Source of the DNA: Candidatus Zipacnadia bacterium
Lineage (GTDB): Bacteria; Armatimonadota; UBA5377; JALGUK01
Direction of reading: 5' to 3'
Assembly (NCBI GenBank): GCA_029820875.1
Contig: JALGUK010000001.1
Location: forward strand, 1-50,180
Length of the DNA stretch: 50,180 bases
Part shown: positions 38,849 to 46,010 of the stretch, piece after piece
How the letters are laid out: every line of letters begins with the position of its first letter
Numbering within the stretch: the first letter of the stretch is position 1
The notes under the pieces: generated by a model
What the model saw: only the letters and a program-made list of their open reading frames with translations
The model's database searches: none
What the model was told of the DNA's origin: nothing
Program-made: the position numbers and the translations under genes

Positions 38849-41800
38849 TTAGATTGAAGCGAGCAATGTGCATCGGCAGTTGCTTGACACCACCCCGTTG
38901 GCAATGTATAATGATGGTATTGTTTGGAGGTCGTAAACATGACCACGAAAGTTTCGGCGTCTTGTGAACGTGACGTTTGTCGGCAGTATCTCTCCGGCAT
39001 ATCCGCTCAAAAGCTCGCGGAATTCACGGGCATCAACCTTGCGACTGTGTTTAGAATCCTTCACAGAAATGCCATCAAGCCCAATCAGAGAATACTGCTC
39101 TTGGACACGAGCGATATTGTCCGGCGCTATGTCGCCGGGGAATCTGAATTGGCGCTTTCCCGCTCGTTTCACGTTTCCAGAACAGCCATTCGCCGCCGAC
39201 TTCTTGCTGCTAATATCACTCCGCGAAGTGGAAGCGACGCCAACAAAATCAGAATGCAAAAGCTCTCTCCGGCTGAACGCCTCAGCCTCACGTCTGCCGC
39301 CCATGATGCTATCCGCAACCGCCCCCAATCTGAGGAGCATCGTTGCAAAATCGCGTTCACCAGGGAGAGGAAGCAACTCGGCATAGCTCCCGCTGAAACC
39401 CGTCTCGCCATTGCTCTTGCGGGTCGGGGTTTGACCGTGACTGCGCAAAAAGCTATCGGTCGCTATAACGTTGACCTTGCCATTGAGGAAGGTTCCGTCG
39501 CCGTGGAAATATTCGGGGGTCATTGGCACACGACCGGTCGTCATGCCCTTGGATGCCGCAAGCGCCTTGACTACATCATCAATGCGGGTTGGGTGCCCGT
39601 TATTATTTGGGTGACTCCCGATTATCCTCTCGAAGCTGGGGCAGTAAATTACTTGGTCTCCCTCTCGAAGGCTCTTAGCCTTGGCAAAGCCCCAAGGGGT
39701 CAAGAGCATGTGATTCGGGGTGACGGTAAGCCGACCGGAATCGGCAAAACCAAGCTCAATTACCGGGCCGTTGTAGGGGGCGACAAAACCGGCAAGCTTA
39801 CCAGGGGCCAGGATGGCCGTTTCACCAGCGACGCAGTTGGGATGTAACGGCGGATGTTCCACGTCAAACGGTATGTCCATGTGGCCGCCGGTCAATTCCG
39901 TGTATCCGTCCACTTCTGTCTCCCCCTCAAGCCGCGTCCCCGCCGCGACAAACCGGTCGTTTATCGGTATCTCCATTCCGTCAAACGCTGAGCAGTAGTC
40001 GCAGTTGTGAACGAGGATACCATTCGCATAGAAGCACGCCGCATCCTCAACTTTGATGTCAAATACGGTTGCTTTGCCTTGCCACAGATGATATAATGCC
40101 CGAAGTCCTGTCAGGAGTATAGAGCCATGTATCATCTTACCTGTGAGTATTGCGGCAAGGCATTTGAGCGCCCTTCGCATCCAGTTGGTGCACACACATA
40201 TTGTAGTACTCGCTGTTATCATGCCGCGACGAAGAAAGCTCCGACTTTGACTTGCCAGATATGCGGCGCGAAATTTATCGTACCTACATCCACCGCCAAT
40301 CGGGGACGACGCTTCTGTTCTCGTGCCTGTTATCTGCGAAGCACAGCCAACAAGGTACTGAAGGTCTGCGCCGTTTGTGGCAAGACTTTTGCTATCAACG
40401 CCAGCATTGCCGAGCGATATACCGTTTGTAGTTGGAAGTGCCGGGCACATGTTCGGCGAACTCAAATCTGTGTCCGCTGTGGTAAATCGTTTATTACCAA
40501 CAGACCAAAGGGGAAGTATTGTTCCGAAGCATGTTATCGGCCCCCCCACCTTTTTACCTGCCTCACATGCGGCAAGAAGTTTCGGAGGCAACCCACGAGT
40601 AATCGCCGATTTTGTTCTATTGCCTGTTACCGACGCTATCAGGGCGAAACTAGAATCGAAAAGATTGTCCGCAAAGCCCTGGAGGCTGCGCACATTTCGT
40701 TTAATCAAGAACGTCAGGTCGGACGTTACTCGATTGATTTTGCGCTTCCAAAAGGCAAGATTGCGCTGGAGGTAGATGGTAAATATTGGCACCAAGATAT
40801 GCGCCGCGACGCCCGCAAAACGCGCTATCTTCAGAAGCGGGGATGGACGGTCATTAGGATTACCGAAGACCAAATCAACAACAGTCACAACATGGTCGCC
40901 CTTGTTATCGGGATTTTGAATAACATCCCCGGTTTTCAGATTACCCGCCTTGACCCACCCGCGTGACTTCTCGTATATTCGATGATTCGCCGTGCATAGG
41001 AGCATCCCGTTCTCACAGCACACCAATGACAGCGGCCCATCTGTGGCTCGTTGGCTCTTCGCCATGACTCTTCGCAGACCTTCCGGCGTACACACGAGGT
41101 CGCCTGGTTCAATATCCTTGATTGCCACAGTTCCGTCAGCACTAAGTACCCTGCTATACCCATCCAAACACAACGCATCGTCGTCCGTTACCAGCCAACT
41201 TACCGTCCCAACGCCCTCATCGGCATAAAGCTGCTTCGCGCCCTCGTTGTAGCTCCATATCGTGGTTGTACGGGTTATCAGTTCCGCACGAGTCTTGCTT
41301 CGCGCAAGCCCCTGTGAGAGCAGTTGCTTTTGCATATCACGCGGCGTTAGGCCCTCTGCCGCCCCCCGCCTGACAATCCGCTCTATCTCGCGTGCGCTTG
41401 TCTCCGTCTCCCATTTCGAAGTCATCGCCACCCAATCACCGACCGGCGTATGGAGCCGCTGCGCGAGATACGCCTCATGCCCGAACGCCGTCTCAAGCTC
41501 GCCGATTGAAATCGGCGGGGTCGGCGGCTCAGCATCCAGTATGATTTCGTCCTTCGCCATCATCTCGCGTATCGCAGCCCCCTTGCCGAATTCCACCTCG
41601 GCCAGGTGGTAGCCGTCCATTGTCATGGCGAGCATCAGCGGCAGCTTCACCGCCGCCAGCGATTTCGCCCATTTCGGCGCGAGTTCGGCGGCCCACTTCT
41701 GCCGCCCCTCGCCCACGGCCTTTGCCGCTTCCTTGACGTGTGCAGCCAGCTCTCTCCGCATCGCCTGCCGCATCTTCGGCAGCCAGCCGTCGGATATTGC

Positions 41801-41854
41801 TGCCCGCCTTATGGCGACGGCGGGGTTACTTCTCCGTTTGGCCATCAGCGGCAT
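38849..41854 (-). CDS. MuF-like minor head protein interrupted by two inteins (1001 aa precursor, ~293 aa spliced)
   Basis: The spliced parts (residues 1-228, 618-673, 993-1001) form a Mu gpF/SPP1 gp7-like head morphogenesis protein: helical region, RAELITRTTTIWSYNEGAKQ, DDDAL-CDYCSAFDGMEI and PPLHPN-CRCTL, the last being the conserved HPNCRC motif. Intein 1 (residues 229-617) splits the protein before CDYC; intein 2 (674-992) splits HPN-CRC. Start set at ATG 41854; ATG 41845 and TTG 41860 are alternatives with no clear ribosome site. The portal gene is just upstream, as usual. Without splicing the four Cys of the C-terminal motif could not come together. Confidence 0.9.
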   Translation of the reverse strand: MPLMAKRRSNPAVAIRRAAISDGWLPKMRQAMRRELAAHVKEAAKAVGEGRQKWAAELAPKWAKSLAAVKLPLMLAMTMDGYHLAEVEFGKGAAIREMMAKDEIILDAEPPTPPISIGELETAFGHEAYLAQRLHTPVGDWVAMTSKWETETSAREIERIVRRGAAEGLTPRDMQKQLLSQGLARSKTRAELITRTTTIWSYNEGAKQLYADEGVGTVSWLVTDDDALCLDGYSRVLSADGTVAIKDIEPGDLVCTPEGLRRVMAKSQRATDGPLSLVCCENGMLLCTANHRIYEKSRGWVKAGNLKTGDVIQNPDNKGDHVVTVVDLVFGNPNDRPSPLLKIARFAGVAAHILVPIFTIYLQRNLAFWKRKINRVTSDLTFLIKRNVRSLQGFADNLFDSSFALIASVTGNRTKSAITRGLPPKLLAACEAGKKVGGPITCFGTILPLWSVGNKRFTTADTDLSSPNMCPALPTTNGISLGNAGVDSKSLATNGADLQYLVGCASQITGTRTEASSPIGGGCRYDKFRAAYLASQSRSFLRRGMITASTTICVCTNWMRRALKCLAAILTGKMIHGSILLTGLRALYHLWQGKATVFDIKVEDAACFYANGILVHNCDYCSAFDGMEIPINDRFVAAGTRLEGETEVDGYTELTGGHMDIPFDVEHPPLHPNCVAGETAILAPGKLAGFVAPYNGPVIELGFADSGRLTVTPNHMLLTPWGFAKAKSLREGDQVIYCPSFERIIGSHPNNNGHPTRIDDVVKALAASKGMTTGRVPMTPEYFHGDGTFLNGKVNVIATDSFLRSHGQTPTRKSNGETGFSGSYAELLPLPGERDFATMLLRLGAVADSIMGGRREAEAFSRRELLHSDFVGVASTSRSDISSKKSAANGCSGNVKRAGKRQFRFPGDIAPDNIARVQEQYSLIGLDGISVKDSKHSRKVDAREFRELLSGYAGEILPTNVTFTRRRNFRGHVYDLQTIPSLYIANGVVSSNCRCTLLASI
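38879..39835 (-). mobile_element. Intein 2 in the MuF-like protein (319 residues)
   Basis: N-terminal block: CVAGETAILAPGKLAGFV starts at Cys and continues to TPNHMLLTPWGF (TxxH motif) and LREGDQVI. C-terminal block: GHVYDLQTIPSLYIANGVV followed by SSN, then Cys+1 of the extein. Penultimate residue is Ser instead of the usual His, a known variant. The splicing domain uses about 110 residues at the two ends; the middle 210 residues are the antisense of the + strand nuclease gene at 38939-39847. Confidence 0.9.
38884..38912 (+). promoter_or_regulatory. Perfect consensus sigma70 promoter inside intein 2
   Basis: TTGACA (38884-38889), 17-base spacer, TATAAT (38907-38912) on the + strand, followed by GGAGG (38926-38930) and ATG 38939. 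It lies inside the codons for the intein's C-terminal catalytic motif (SLYIANGVVSS) on the other strand, only 5 bases from the intein edge. Confidence 0.85.
38939..39847 (+). CDS. Antisense homing endonuclease, HTH-NUMOD3-like-EDxHD type, 302 aa
   Basis: Runs opposite to intein 2. ATG 38939 is eight bases after GGAGG; a TTG at 38924 is not needed. Two HTH-like units (residues 16-45: LSGISAQKLAEFTGINLATV; 60-92: IVRRYVAGESELALSRSFHV) bind DNA. RNRPQSEEHRCKIAFTRERK (127-146) resembles NUMOD3. Vsr-like nuclease: E153, D179 in YNVDLAI, E190 in VAVEIFGGHWH, H197, then GCRKRLDYIINAGWVPVIIW. Phe192 replaces the Asp of the EVDG variant. The last ~60 residues are only antisense of the intein's N-terminal block. 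Stop TAA (39845-39847) lies 10 bases past the intein edge in the extein. Confidence 0.85.
   Translation: MTTKVSASCERDVCRQYLSGISAQKLAEFTGINLATVFRILHRNAIKPNQRILLLDTSDIVRRYVAGESELALSRSFHVSRTAIRRRLLAANITPRSGSDANKIRMQKLSPAERLSLTSAAHDAIRNRPQSEEHRCKIAFTRERKQLGIAPAETRLAIALAGRGLTVTAQKAIGRYNVDLAIEEGSVAVEIFGGHWHTTGRHALGCRKRLDYIINAGWVPVIIWVTPDYPLEAGAVNYLVSLSKALSLGKAPRGQEHVIRGDGKPTGIGKTKLNYRAVVGGDKTGKLTRGQDGRFTSDAVGM
40069..40097 (+). promoter_or_regulatory. Extended -10 promoter inside intein 1
   Basis: TTGCTT (40069-40074), 17-base spacer, TATAAT (40092-40097) with TG one base upstream (TGATATAAT). AGGAG at 40113-40117 is nine bases before the ATG at 40127. The whole leader is inside the intein. Confidence 0.75.
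40127..40966 (+). CDS. Antisense homing endonuclease with five zinc fingers and EDxHD nuclease, 279 aa
   Basis: Opposite to intein 1 in exact codon register. Five CxxC...CxxxC fingers: Cys 6,9,26,30; 43,46,64,68; 81,84,101,105; 115,118,132,136; 145,148,163,167. Each has the same GK/GAKF core after the first pair. The nuclease follows: ETRIEKIVRKALE (E174/E178), YSIDFALP (D204), LEVDGKYWHQD (E215, D217, H222), then RDARKTRYLQKRGWTVIRI, the Vsr/DUF559-like signature. The fingers would read the target site and the nuclease cut it, as expected of a homing enzyme for the MuF gene. Fully contained in the intein. Confidence 0.9.
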   Translation: MYHLTCEYCGKAFERPSHPVGAHTYCSTRCYHAATKKAPTLTCQICGAKFIVPTSTANRGRRFCSRACYLRSTANKVLKVCAVCGKTFAINASIAERYTVCSWKCRAHVRRTQICVRCGKSFITNRPKGKYCSEACYRPPHLFTCLTCGKKFRRQPTSNRRFCSIACYRRYQGETRIEKIVRKALEAAHISFNQERQVGRYSIDFALPKGKIALEVDGKYWHQDMRRDARKTRYLQKRGWTVIRITEDQINNSHNMVALVIGILNNIPGFQITRLDPPA

Positions 41855-41890
41855 ATTCAACTTTTAGAGCCAATCCAATTAGCCAAATGC

Positions 41891-43159
41891 CTATTCTTCC
41901 GGCTCCTCTGCCGGCTTGCTCCGCACGGGCTGCTCCACAATATTGATTGGCAGCAGGTACACGTCCCCGTCATCCACAGCCTCCAGTCCGGCCATGTCAC
42001 GCGCCTCGTTGCGCGTTATCGCCCCGCCCCTGAGCAGTTCCGCCGCCCGCTTCGCCCGCTGGTTCACGTCCTCCTGAAGCTCCGGTATGTCATCCAGCTT
42101 GAAGCGTATCTCAAGGCGCTCCTCGCCCTCGTTACGGAACAGGCCCCGCGTCAGCGTCCCCGCCAACGCCGCCCATAGTGGCCTCAGCGTCTCGGTGTAG
42201 AACGATTTGCGGGCCGTGGCGTAGTTCGAATACGTCGCGCTTTCGATGCCCACACGGACGCCCACGAGGATCGGCGGCACGGCGAATGCCGCGCAGATAC
42301 GCGACTCCGACAAGGCCGCGAATCCAGGCCAGTCCATGTCTTTCAGGATGCCGGGGAATTCGATTGAGACGCCGGGTGGCAGGATCGGCGTTCCGCCCCG
42401 TTTCCCCTTGCCCGCGATGTCGTGCAACGACTGCCGCAAATCAGCCTTCTGCCGCTCGCTCAAGGGGGCATTCCCAGGCTCTCGCTTCAGCGTAAGGCCG
42501 GGCACCTTGAGGTTCGTGAGCATTTCAACGAGATAATTCTCCCGTTCACAGTCAAGCTGATAGTCATGCAATGCGGCCTGAAGCGGCCCCACGCCGTCAT
42601 AGACGCTGGATGGGTCTATGAACCGCGCATAGAACATGTCTTCCGTCTCGACCTTGCGGACTTGATGCCTATCCTGGATCACCTCGTAATAGTCAATCAG
42701 CTTGCCGCCCGTGCCGCCGGTCTTGACCGAGACCCAGCTTGTCGGAACCGGCCAAAGCTCTGCGAGTTCACCGGCCCGCGTCCGCCATTTCCAGATGAAC
42801 GATTTCCCGGCCAGCAGTAGCCGAGAGACCCATTCCTGCATCAGGCTGTTGTAGTCCCCGAATTCGTTAGGGCTATTCAGCAGGTCGGCTATCGGATGCG
42901 CCGGTGCGGCTTCCCAACCGTCCGGCGTCTGTAGCCCGACCTCGACACCCGCATCCGCGATTGATGTCGCAATCTCCTGCACGCAGGCGCGGATGACCGC
43001 GTGGTTCCTGTACGCCTTTTCCCTTTCGGCGGTCGAGTAGCTCTCCCAGATATTGTCGCTGACAATCCACGGGATGCCCGCGAGGACTTCCCAGCCGCTC
43101 GCATTGACGCCAGTGTCCTGCGCCTTGCCGCCCCATAGCCGCTTCAGCCAGCCCCTCAC
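41891..43159 (-). CDS. Portal protein, HK97 type, 422 aa
   Basis: GTG start at 43159 overlaps the TerL stop (GTGA). Portal signatures: AVIRACVQEIATSIADAGVE, PIADLLNSPNEFGDYNSLMQ, VSRLLLAGKSFIWKWR, GPLQAALHDYQLDCEREN and ALSESRICAAFAVPPILVGV. It forms the dodecameric DNA gate at one capsid vertex and binds TerL and the connector. Confidence 0.95.
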   Translation of the reverse strand: MRGWLKRLWGGKAQDTGVNASGWEVLAGIPWIVSDNIWESYSTAEREKAYRNHAVIRACVQEIATSIADAGVEVGLQTPDGWEAAPAHPIADLLNSPNEFGDYNSLMQEWVSRLLLAGKSFIWKWRTRAGELAELWPVPTSWVSVKTGGTGGKLIDYYEVIQDRHQVRKVETEDMFYARFIDPSSVYDGVGPLQAALHDYQLDCERENYLVEMLTNLKVPGLTLKREPGNAPLSERQKADLRQSLHDIAGKGKRGGTPILPPGVSIEFPGILKDMDWPGFAALSESRICAAFAVPPILVGVRVGIESATYSNYATARKSFYTETLRPLWAALAGTLTRGLFRNEGEERLEIRFKLDDIPELQEDVNQRAKRAAELLRGGAITRNEARDMAGLEAVDDGDVYLLPINIVEQPVRSKPAEEPEE

Positions 43160-44382
43160 AGCAGTTCGATCCTCATGCTGTCCTCTGCTTTCGCCCCAGA
43201 CCACGCCAGCATCAACGCGGTCACGCAGTCATCGTGCATCCCCTCTGGCGCACTGTATCGCAGCATCCCTCCCGGCAGCCGCGTCATCCCGTATGCCTGC
43301 AACTCGCCGATCAGCACCGGATCGGGGATAATTTTCAGTTCGCCCCGCTGGAACGCCAACGCAAGCGCCTCCACGGCATTCTTCTTGCTCCCCGCCGTCG
43401 TCGTAAAAGGCTGCACGGGAAGCTCATCGCCTATCAACTGCTCTATCAGCGGCTCGCCCATGCTGTTGCGTTCGGCCACGATCAGGTCGGGCCTGAACCG
43501 GTCATAGACCGCCCTCAGCCGCTTCAACTGTAGCGTGTAGTCAATCTCGTTGAACCTGTCCTGGTACACGCAGGCCCTCTGGGTCGCGTCAATCACGGAG
43601 AGTACCGTGAAGTCCCGCAGCTTGCCCCAGTCAACGCCCATCACGTAACTGTGGCCATCAACGGCCCCTTCCTGCCATACGGCAGTCGCGGCGTCATTTA
43701 CGGCCCGGAACACCTCGCCCGCGTCGTCCATGAACTCTGCGAGGAACTCCTGCCGGAATATCCGGTCGGGCAGTGTCCGCCGGGCATCCTCTATCTCCGG
43801 TGCGGGGATAAACGGATTGTCCGAAGTCGGCAGTCGCCACGACGCCCACGCGGGCAGCTTGTCATCTATGCCCCGCTGGTATAGCCCGAATGCCCAGTTC
43901 CGCCCCTTTGGTACGCCTATAAACATCGCCCAGCCCCGATAGTCAGCCAATGTAGGCCGCACGAATTCCGACCACACCCGCTCCGGCATCATAGAGAATT
44001 CGTCCAGAACGACGCCCCGCACGCCCTCCCCGCTCAAGCTGTCAGGCCGCTCGGCGGTTCGGAGCCATATCTCGCTCCCGTTCGGAACCCGAATTTCCTT
44101 GTCCGCCTCTCTAATCTGTGCCCCAGCGGGCCGTAGCCGCCGCCCCAGTAGCCGCCAGGCGCGCTTCATAGACGCCGACCGCCAGGACAGCCCGACCCAC
44201 CAGTAGAGTCCCGGCGTCTGGCAGATTCCCCTGATGATCCGGTCAACCCCGAGCTCCGTCTTGCCCCAGCGCCTGCCTGCAAATACGACCTGAAACCGCG
44301 CACTGGAACTAAAGATTTGCCGCTGCGCGGGATGAGGCCGAGGCATCGCAATAGTGATTGTGCCGCCACCTTCACTCCGCAT
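43156..44382 (-). CDS. terL: Terminase large subunit, 408 aa
   Basis: ATPase: Walker A GRRWGKT (36-42), Walker B VVLDEF (124-129). Nuclease: MGVDWGK with Asp251, AERNSMG with Glu304 and HDDCVTALMLAW at 383-394. It cuts the concatemer and pumps DNA. Overlaps TerS by 11 bases; a later ATG (44346) lacks a ribosome site. Confidence 0.95.
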   Translation of the reverse strand: MRSEGGGTITIAMPRPHPAQRQIFSSSARFQVVFAGRRWGKTELGVDRIIRGICQTPGLYWWVGLSWRSASMKRAWRLLGRRLRPAGAQIREADKEIRVPNGSEIWLRTAERPDSLSGEGVRGVVLDEFSMMPERVWSEFVRPTLADYRGWAMFIGVPKGRNWAFGLYQRGIDDKLPAWASWRLPTSDNPFIPAPEIEDARRTLPDRIFRQEFLAEFMDDAGEVFRAVNDAATAVWQEGAVDGHSYVMGVDWGKLRDFTVLSVIDATQRACVYQDRFNEIDYTLQLKRLRAVYDRFRPDLIVAERNSMGEPLIEQLIGDELPVQPFTTTAGSKKNAVEALALAFQRGELKIIPDPVLIGELQAYGMTRLPGGMLRYSAPEGMHDDCVTALMLAWSGAKAEDSMRIELL

Positions 44383-44773
44383 CCCCGTTATGGTTTTCCT
44401 CGTCCTCGAACACGAATTTCACCGCCATCGGCCCGCCGCCGGAGCCGGTCATCTCGATTTTCTGCGCCCTCAACTGCCGACAATGGTTCAACAGGCTGTG
44501 CGCCGCCGCCTGCTTAACGCGGTCATCATCTGAGCGCAGCAATGAACGCTGCGTCAGGAGTGCTTCGGCCTCTACCTCGTCAAGGTACTTCGCACGGGCG
44601 AGTTCGTATTCCGCGCGCCAAACGTCTGAATGCTTATGCGTCAAGGCGATTCGTGCGCTGTCATCATTGGTGTAGCCGAACTGCTTCGCAATCACGGCCC
44701 ACGTCACGCCGGTGACGCGCAGATGCGCCACGCGCTCTATTTTGTCCCGTAACTCAGGTGATAACTCACTCAT
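44372..44773 (-). CDS. terS: Terminase small subunit-like protein, 133 aa
   Basis: N-terminal HTH-like part (LRVTGVTWAVIAKQFGYTND; ARIALTHKHSD) followed by a helical oligomerisation part and an acidic C-terminus (FVFEDEENHNGD), the usual TerS order. It recognises the packaging site. Directly upstream of terL. Confidence 0.75.
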   Translation of the reverse strand: MSELSPELRDKIERVAHLRVTGVTWAVIAKQFGYTNDDSARIALTHKHSDVWRAEYELARAKYLDEVEAEALLTQRSLLRSDDDRVKQAAAHSLLNHCRQLRAQKIEMTGSGGGPMAVKFVFEDEENHNGDAE

Positions 44774-45227
44774 TTGGCATCACCTTGCCCGATTCGGTCT
44801 TTGCCTTTTTGCGCATCAGATTGATATTGTGCTTTCGGCCCATATTGCGCTCAATAACCTCGTATCCCAAATGCTCGTAAAATGCGGTTGGATCGCCAGT
44901 GCTTTGGTCTGCCTTACTGCGAATGTAGCTCGGTCGAAGATGTGCAACGAGATTACTGCCGATATGGCGTCCGCGATAATGAGGATGCACAAGCAGATTC
45001 CAGAGCCCGCGTCTCTTTTGATTTCCGAGCGTGGCCCACGCCACGAGGCGTTCAGCGTCAAACACCACCCAAGTTTCGTCATTCTGCATCTTGTCCACAA
45101 GATAAGCGCGTCTGACCAACCAATCCTTGCGGAGATAGATGTCCACGAACGCAAGAATCTTGGGAATATCATCTTGTGTCGCCCGACGAAATGTCAGTCC
45201 GTCTTTCTCAAAAGCCGAAGCAGACAA
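44766..45227 (-). CDS. GNAT-like N-acetyltransferase, 153 aa
   Basis: LTFRRATQDDIPKILAFVDI opens a GNAT fold; LVAWATLGNQKRRGLWNLLV, HPHYRGRHIGSNLVAHL is the acetyl-CoA loop and PTAFYEHLGYEVIERNMG ends it. TTG start six bases after GGAGGGAGAC fits best. Sits between the ParB-like gene and TerS, a position where phages often keep small modification genes. Confidence 0.75.
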   Translation of the reverse strand: MSASAFEKDGLTFRRATQDDIPKILAFVDIYLRKDWLVRRAYLVDKMQNDETWVVFDAERLVAWATLGNQKRRGLWNLLVHPHYRGRHIGSNLVAHLRPSYIRSKADQSTGDPTAFYEHLGYEVIERNMGRKHNINLMRKKAKTESGKVMPNE

Positions 45228-45805
45228 GTCTCCCTCCAACCCAGATCAAGTGTTTCGCCTGCATCTTCGCGCTCTGTGTGCAGTCGCTCCTGAACATAGG
45301 CCGCATCGTCCTTGGTAAACTTGAACATGAGAGTGTAGGAATCCATCTCAATCTCACGCGAAGTCACATCCACAGAATCAAGCGTCATGCTCAATCTATC
45401 CAGTCTCAGATTTTGCGACAGGTCAGGAAGGTCGGTCTTGATCTCATCAAGCACCGTCTTGAGCTCGGGCGTGAACTCCCCGACAATCTCCGGGCTGTTG
45501 GCCGCTACGTTGGCCGCCTTCTCGGTTGCATCATCCCAGTCCACGACGCGAATCGGCCAGCGGTCGCCGTTCGGACAGACGACCGAATGGTTGTCTAGCT
45601 TCAGCCGGTCGCCCCATTGACTGCGCAGTGCCTTCATGCGCTGATGCCCGGTCACGAGATGGCCGCTGCGCGAATTCCAAGTCAGGCCCGAAATGTCCCC
45701 GAAATGCCCGACGGAATGCTTCAGGGCCGTGAACGCCTCCGGCGAAATCTCGCGCGGGTTGTACGGCGAGGGCTTCAAATCCTCTATGCTCGTAAGTTCA
45801 CTCAC
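45194..45805 (-). CDS. ParB/Srx-domain protein, 203 aa
   Basis: SELTSIEDLKPSPYNPREIS and HLVTGHQRMKALRSQWGDRL make a ParB N-terminal (ParB/Srx) fold with the GHxR signature (box II of ParB nucleotide binding). The C-terminal third lacks a ParB HTH and is acidic/helical (DELDAYVQERLHTE-like). GTG start after GGGGGAAG. Such proteins sit near phage terminases; CTP/ATP-dependent DNA binding or nuclease activity is possible. Overlaps the GNAT gene. Confidence 0.75.
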   Translation of the reverse strand: MSELTSIEDLKPSPYNPREISPEAFTALKHSVGHFGDISGLTWNSRSGHLVTGHQRMKALRSQWGDRLKLDNHSVVCPNGDRWPIRVVDWDDATEKAANVAANSPEIVGEFTPELKTVLDEIKTDLPDLSQNLRLDRLSMTLDSVDVTSREIEMDSYTLMFKFTKDDAAYVQERLHTEREDAGETLDLGWRETCLLRLLRKTD

Positions 45806-45872
45806 CCATCTTCCCCCGGCAGCCCGTCCCATTCGCTCCTTCTTCGACCCCTATGAAACTCCTTCGCCCTTA

Positions 45873-45901
45873 ATCATATCACCGGACATGCTTCGGCGCA
45901 A
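45873..45901 (-). promoter_or_regulatory. Extended -10 promoter of the head/packaging genes
   Basis: Minus strand: TTGCGC (45896-45901), 17-base spacer, TATGAT (45873-45878) preceded by TGA. Located in the 115-base gap before the ParB-like gene, the only gene-free stretch ahead of the packaging genes. Confidence 0.55.
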
Positions 45902-45920
45902 GTCCTCTGAGAAAAATTTT

Positions 45921-46010
45921 TCAGGCAGGGCCTCGACGCCTGTCTACGTGCACCGTACAGGCAAGCCCGAATCGCTTTTGCCCTAACATGCAAGGTAGCC
46001 TGTCCGCCAT
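45921..46010 (-). CDS. Very small basic protein, 29 aa
   Basis: Start ATG shares its A with the TAA of 46010-46267; TGA at 45921-45923. Sequence MADRLPCMLGQKRFGLACTV then basic (DRRRG). A two-Cys basic peptide coupled to the membrane gene before it. Supported by overlap and a protein-like composition; function unknown. Confidence 0.5.
   Translation of the reverse strand: MADRLPCMLGQKRFGLACTVHVDRRRGPA

Larger units (their letters stand above)
40004..41170 (-). mobile_element. Intein 1 in the MuF-like protein (389 residues)
   Basis: Starts CLDGYSRVLSADGTVAIKDI and EPGDLVCTPEG (block A), then LLCTANHRIYEKSRGWVKAG (TxxH motif of block B) and LKTGDVI. Ends with VFDIKVEDAACFYANGILVH then N and Cys+1 (block F/G, canonical His-Asn-Cys). 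Splicing parts add up to about 135 residues, as in a mini-intein; the middle (about residues 335-588 of the precursor) is antisense to the zinc-finger nuclease gene at 40127-40966 and has no domain of its own. Confidence 0.95.

Noticed and set aside
43156..44382. Intein or intron in the terminase gene
   Set aside because: Terminases are frequent intein hosts, but the protein is continuous, with all motifs at normal spacing.
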